From NCBI GenBank assembly GCA_030446625.1, contig JAUJMY010000005.1:93383-157382 (forward strand): 64,000 bases of DNA, written 5' to 3'. Origin of the DNA: Gaiellaceae bacterium. GTDB taxonomy: Bacteria > Actinomycetota > Thermoleophilia > Gaiellales > Gaiellaceae. Both the position numbers and the translations under genes were made by a program. The notes below the pieces were generated by a model. That model worked only from the letters and a program-made list of their open reading frames with translations, had not been told where the DNA came from and did no database searches. Numbering within the stretch: position 1 is the stretch's first letter; each line of letters starts with the position of its first letter. Positions 62,178 to 64,000 of the stretch are shown piece after piece.

Positions 62178-62453
62178 ATGACAACGACAGCGACGAAAGT
62201 AGCGACCCCGTGGGGAGCCGCGGCGCTCGTGGAGGAGCTGACGCTTCCGCAGCGGGTGGGCGAGAAGCGGTTCGCCTCGCTCGTGCAGCTGCTCGAGACG
62301 GACCGCGGCGAGCGACTCGTCCGCTTCGCCTACGCGACCGGCGGCGCCGCGCGCCGCGGTCCCGTGACGTTGCGTGCGCGAGATCTGGAGCGGCTGCGCG
62401 CGGCGCTCGCGGAGCATCCCGCGCTCGCGGAGACGCTCGGCTTCGGCAGCTAG
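62178..62453 (+). CDS. Hypothetical small protein
   Basis: 91 residues from ATG 62178. Ordered-looking sequence ('ALVEELTLPQRVGEKRFASLVQLLETDRGERLVRFAYATGG', then 'VTLRARDLERLRAALAEHPALAETLGFG') suggests a compact alpha/beta protein; I know no named family. It is divergent from the GNAT gene and convergent with purQ (four-base overlap). The high AT around its start (ACGTTGTCTACTATGACA) may mark its promoter. Confidence 0.65.
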   Translation: MTTTATKVATPWGAAALVEELTLPQRVGEKRFASLVQLLETDRGERLVRFAYATGGAARRGPVTLRARDLERLRAALAEHPALAETLGFGS

Positions 62454-63154
62454 AGCGTGGCGGCGAGTGACCCGTGGTGCTCGCGCGCGGCGTCGACGAG
62501 CGACGCGAGGATCAGCGCGCCGTCACCGGAGCCCAGCAGCGGATCGACCGCATGCTCGGGGTGCGGCATCAGGCCAAGGACGTTCCCTTCCGGATTGCAG
62601 ACGCCGGCGACGCCGCCGACGGAGCCGTTCGGGTTCTTGCCGTCGTAGCGGAGGACGACCTGGTCGAGCTCGGCTACGCGCTCGAGCGCCGCCTCGTCGA
62701 CGAACCAGCAGCCCTCGCCGTGCTTGATCGGGATCACGAGCCGTTGGCCGGTGAGGCAGCGGCTCATCAGCGGGATGTCCGTGCGCTCGACGCGCAGCGC
62801 CACGTCACGGCAGACGAACCTGCGCGACGCGTTCGGCCGCAGGACGCCGGGCAGCAAGCGGGCCTCGCAGAGGATCTGGAACCCGTTGCAGATCCCGAGC
62901 ACCGGCCCGCCCTCGGCGGCGAACTCGGCGACGGCGCGCATCGCGGGCGAGAGTCGGGCGATCGCGCCGCAGCGCAGGTAGTCGCCGTACGAGAAGCCCC
63001 CGGGAAGCACGATCCCGGCGACGTCCGGGAGCTGCTCGTCCGCGTGCCAGACGACGACGGGTTCCGCCCCGAGTGCGCCGAGTGCCCACGCCGCGTCGCG
63101 GTCGTCGTTCGAGCCGGGGAAGACGACGACGCCGATCCGCGGGCGCTCGGTCAA
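62450..63154 (-). CDS. purQ: Phosphoribosylformylglycinamidine synthase subunit, glutaminase
   Basis: 234 residues from TTG 63154 (TTGA overlap with the purS stop). Class I glutamine amidotransferase: 'IGVVVFPGSNDDRDAAWAL', 'LPGGFSYGDYLRCGAIA', nucleophile Cys in 'VLGICNGFQILCEARLLPG', and 'GLMPHPEHAVDP' with the catalytic His/Glu. It supplies ammonia to PurL. Confidence 0.96.
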   Translation of the reverse strand: MTERPRIGVVVFPGSNDDRDAAWALGALGAEPVVVWHADEQLPDVAGIVLPGGFSYGDYLRCGAIARLSPAMRAVAEFAAEGGPVLGICNGFQILCEARLLPGVLRPNASRRFVCRDVALRVERTDIPLMSRCLTGQRLVIPIKHGEGCWFVDEAALERVAELDQVVLRYDGKNPNGSVGGVAGVCNPEGNVLGLMPHPEHAVDPLLGSGDGALILASLVDAAREHHGSLAATL

Positions 63155-63399
63155 CGCGCCGCGCCCTCGAGTTCGATCTCGTAGCTCTCGATCAGCGGGT
63201 TCGCGAGCAGCTGCTCGCACATCTGCTCGACCTCCGCACGCGCCGCGTCGGGATCGTCGGCGGCGACCTCGACGTCGACGACGCGGCCGACGCGCGCGCT
63301 CGTGACGCCGAAGCCGAGCTGGCGCAACGAGCCTTCGACGGCCTGCCCCTGCGGGTCGAGGATGCCCGGCTTCGGGCGGACGAGCACGGTCGCCCTCAT
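63151..63399 (-). CDS. purS: Phosphoribosylformylglycinamidine synthase subunit PurS
   Basis: 82 residues: '[28 protein letters not shown]' and '[31 protein letters not shown]'-like core. It is the small scaffold that joins PurQ to the small-type PurL. ATGA overlap with purC and TTGA overlap with purQ place it mid-operon. Confidence 0.96.
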   Translation of the reverse strand: MRATVLVRPKPGILDPQGQAVEGSLRQLGFGVTSARVGRVVDVEVAADDPDAARAEVEQMCEQLLANPLIESYEIELEGAAR

Positions 63400-64000
63400 C
63401 CGAGCACGACCTCCGGGTTCGCGAGGTAGTCGTCGAAGGAGCGGCCGGTCAGCCGCTCGAACGCCTCGACGTAGCGCGCGCGCGTCCCAACGACCACCTC
63501 GTCCGGAAGCTCCGGCCCCGGCGGCGTCTTGTTCCACCCGAGCTGCTCGCAGTAGTCGCGGACGAACTGCTTGTCGAACGACGGCGGCGACGTCCCGGCG
63601 ACGTACTCGTCGGCCGGCCAGAACCGCGACGAGTCGGGCGTCAGCGCCTCGTCGCCGAGGTAGAGCTCCCCCGTGTCGGGCGCGACGCCGAACTCGAACT
63701 TCGTGTCCGCGATGATGATCCCGCGCTCCGCCGCGTGCTCGGCCGCGAGCGTGTAGAGCTCGATCGAGAGCCGCTCGGCGAGCTCGAACTGCGCTGCGCC
63801 GACGAGGTCGGTCGCCTGCGCGCGCGTGATGTTCTCGTCGTGCCCTTCGTGCGCCTTGGTCGCCGGGGTGAAGATCGGCTCCGGAAGTCGCTCCGACTCG
63901 GTGAGCCCCGGCGGGAGCTCGTGGCCGCACACGCTCCCGGTCCGGAAATAGTCCTTCCAGCCTGAGCCGGAGAGGTAACCGCGGACGACGCACTCGATCG
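63396..64000 (-). CDS. purC: SAICAR synthetase, C-terminal part (runs off window)
   Basis: The minus-strand frame is open to the window edge; about 200 residues are visible from '[18 protein letters not shown]' to the stop at 63396. Family motifs: '[19 protein letters not shown]', '[10 protein letters not shown]', '[23 protein letters not shown]' and '[18 protein letters not shown]'. It makes SAICAR from CAIR and aspartate. The missing N-terminus lies beyond 64000. Coupled to purS by ATGA overlap. Confidence 0.96.
   Translation of the reverse strand, partial: IECVVRGYLSGSGWKDYFRTGSVCGHELPPGLTESERLPEPIFTPATKAHEGHDENITRAQATDLVGAAQFELAERLSIELYTLAAEHAAERGIIIADTKFEFGVAPDTGELYLGDEALTPDSSRFWPADEYVAGTSPPSFDKQFVRDYCEQLGWNKTPPGPELPDEVVVGTRARYVEAFERLTGRSFDDYLANPEVVLG

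Overview
The window is very GC-rich (about 70% G+C by eye) and gene-dense, with many GTG and TTG starts and many 1-4 base start/stop overlaps. The gene set fits a free-living aerobic Actinomycetota: CtaG for cytochrome oxidase, a GH15 glucoamylase/trehalase, a PurS/PurQ/small-PurL purine pathway, Lon and several SDRs. A Thermoleophilia-like lineage (Gaiellales or Solirubrobacterales) is my best guess, but no rRNA is present to settle it. At least six otherwise recognisable genes carry single frameshifts or small duplications/deletions. The sequence may therefore be a draft or metagenomic assembly, or the genome may be actively losing genes.

Layout. 1-4.5 kb: a DUF402-like gene cut by the edge, a homocysteine methyltransferase/methylenetetrahydrofolate reductase fusion behind a candidate SAM riboswitch, an SDR, a cupin and a D-aminopeptidase. 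4.6-13.5 kb: a frameshifted nucleotidyltransferase, a phosphoesterase, a MOSC protein, a solute-binding protein, a divergent MarR/ankyrin pair with an operator palindrome, a DrrAB-like ABC exporter with one permease broken by a 10-bp duplication, an FMN reductase, YceI facing a MarR fragment across a deletion scar, and thymidine kinase. 13.5-20 kb: a Pro/Ala-rich membrane-anchored protein, an FMN 2-hydroxyacid oxidase, and an OpuC-type osmolyte importer operon interrupted by a decayed dihydrolipoamide-dehydrogenase-like gene. 20-24.3 kb: SDR, GH15 enzyme and a frameshifted arylsulfotransferase.

24.35-33.66 kb is a likely integrative island. A complete tRNA-Lys(TTT) lies at one end, a 45-bp copy of its 3' end lies at the other, and a tyrosine-integrase remnant sits beside the tRNA. 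Base composition inside is somewhat lower in GC. Cargo: an XRE-like regulator coupled to a small zinc-ribbon protein, a secreted subtilase-PKD-beta-propeller protease divergent from a TrmB/LuxR-type regulator, a DJ-1/PfpI protein with a 160-bp partial copy on the other side of the protease/regulator pair, a broken membrane sensor and an M24 peptidase.

33.7-49.6 kb: PhoD phosphatase, MsrB-MsrA, tRNA-Glu, tRNA-Val, a frameshifted lon behind a large palindrome, an HxlR regulator, a methyltransferase, cyclophilin, a cation-efflux protein, a second secreted subtilase, an SDR, MBL hydrolase, cystathionine gamma-synthase/lyase (metB), a YcaQ-like protein, a stand-alone diadenylate-cyclase-like protein, and cystathionine beta-synthase (cbs). 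The metB, cbs and methyltransferase genes supply both transsulfuration and methionine regeneration. 49.9-64 kb: de novo purine genes, all on the minus strand, in three blocks (purM-purN-purH, purL-purF, purC-purS-purQ), separated by CtaG, VOC/GNAT proteins, a DUF2157/GDYXXLXY pair and an EamA exporter.
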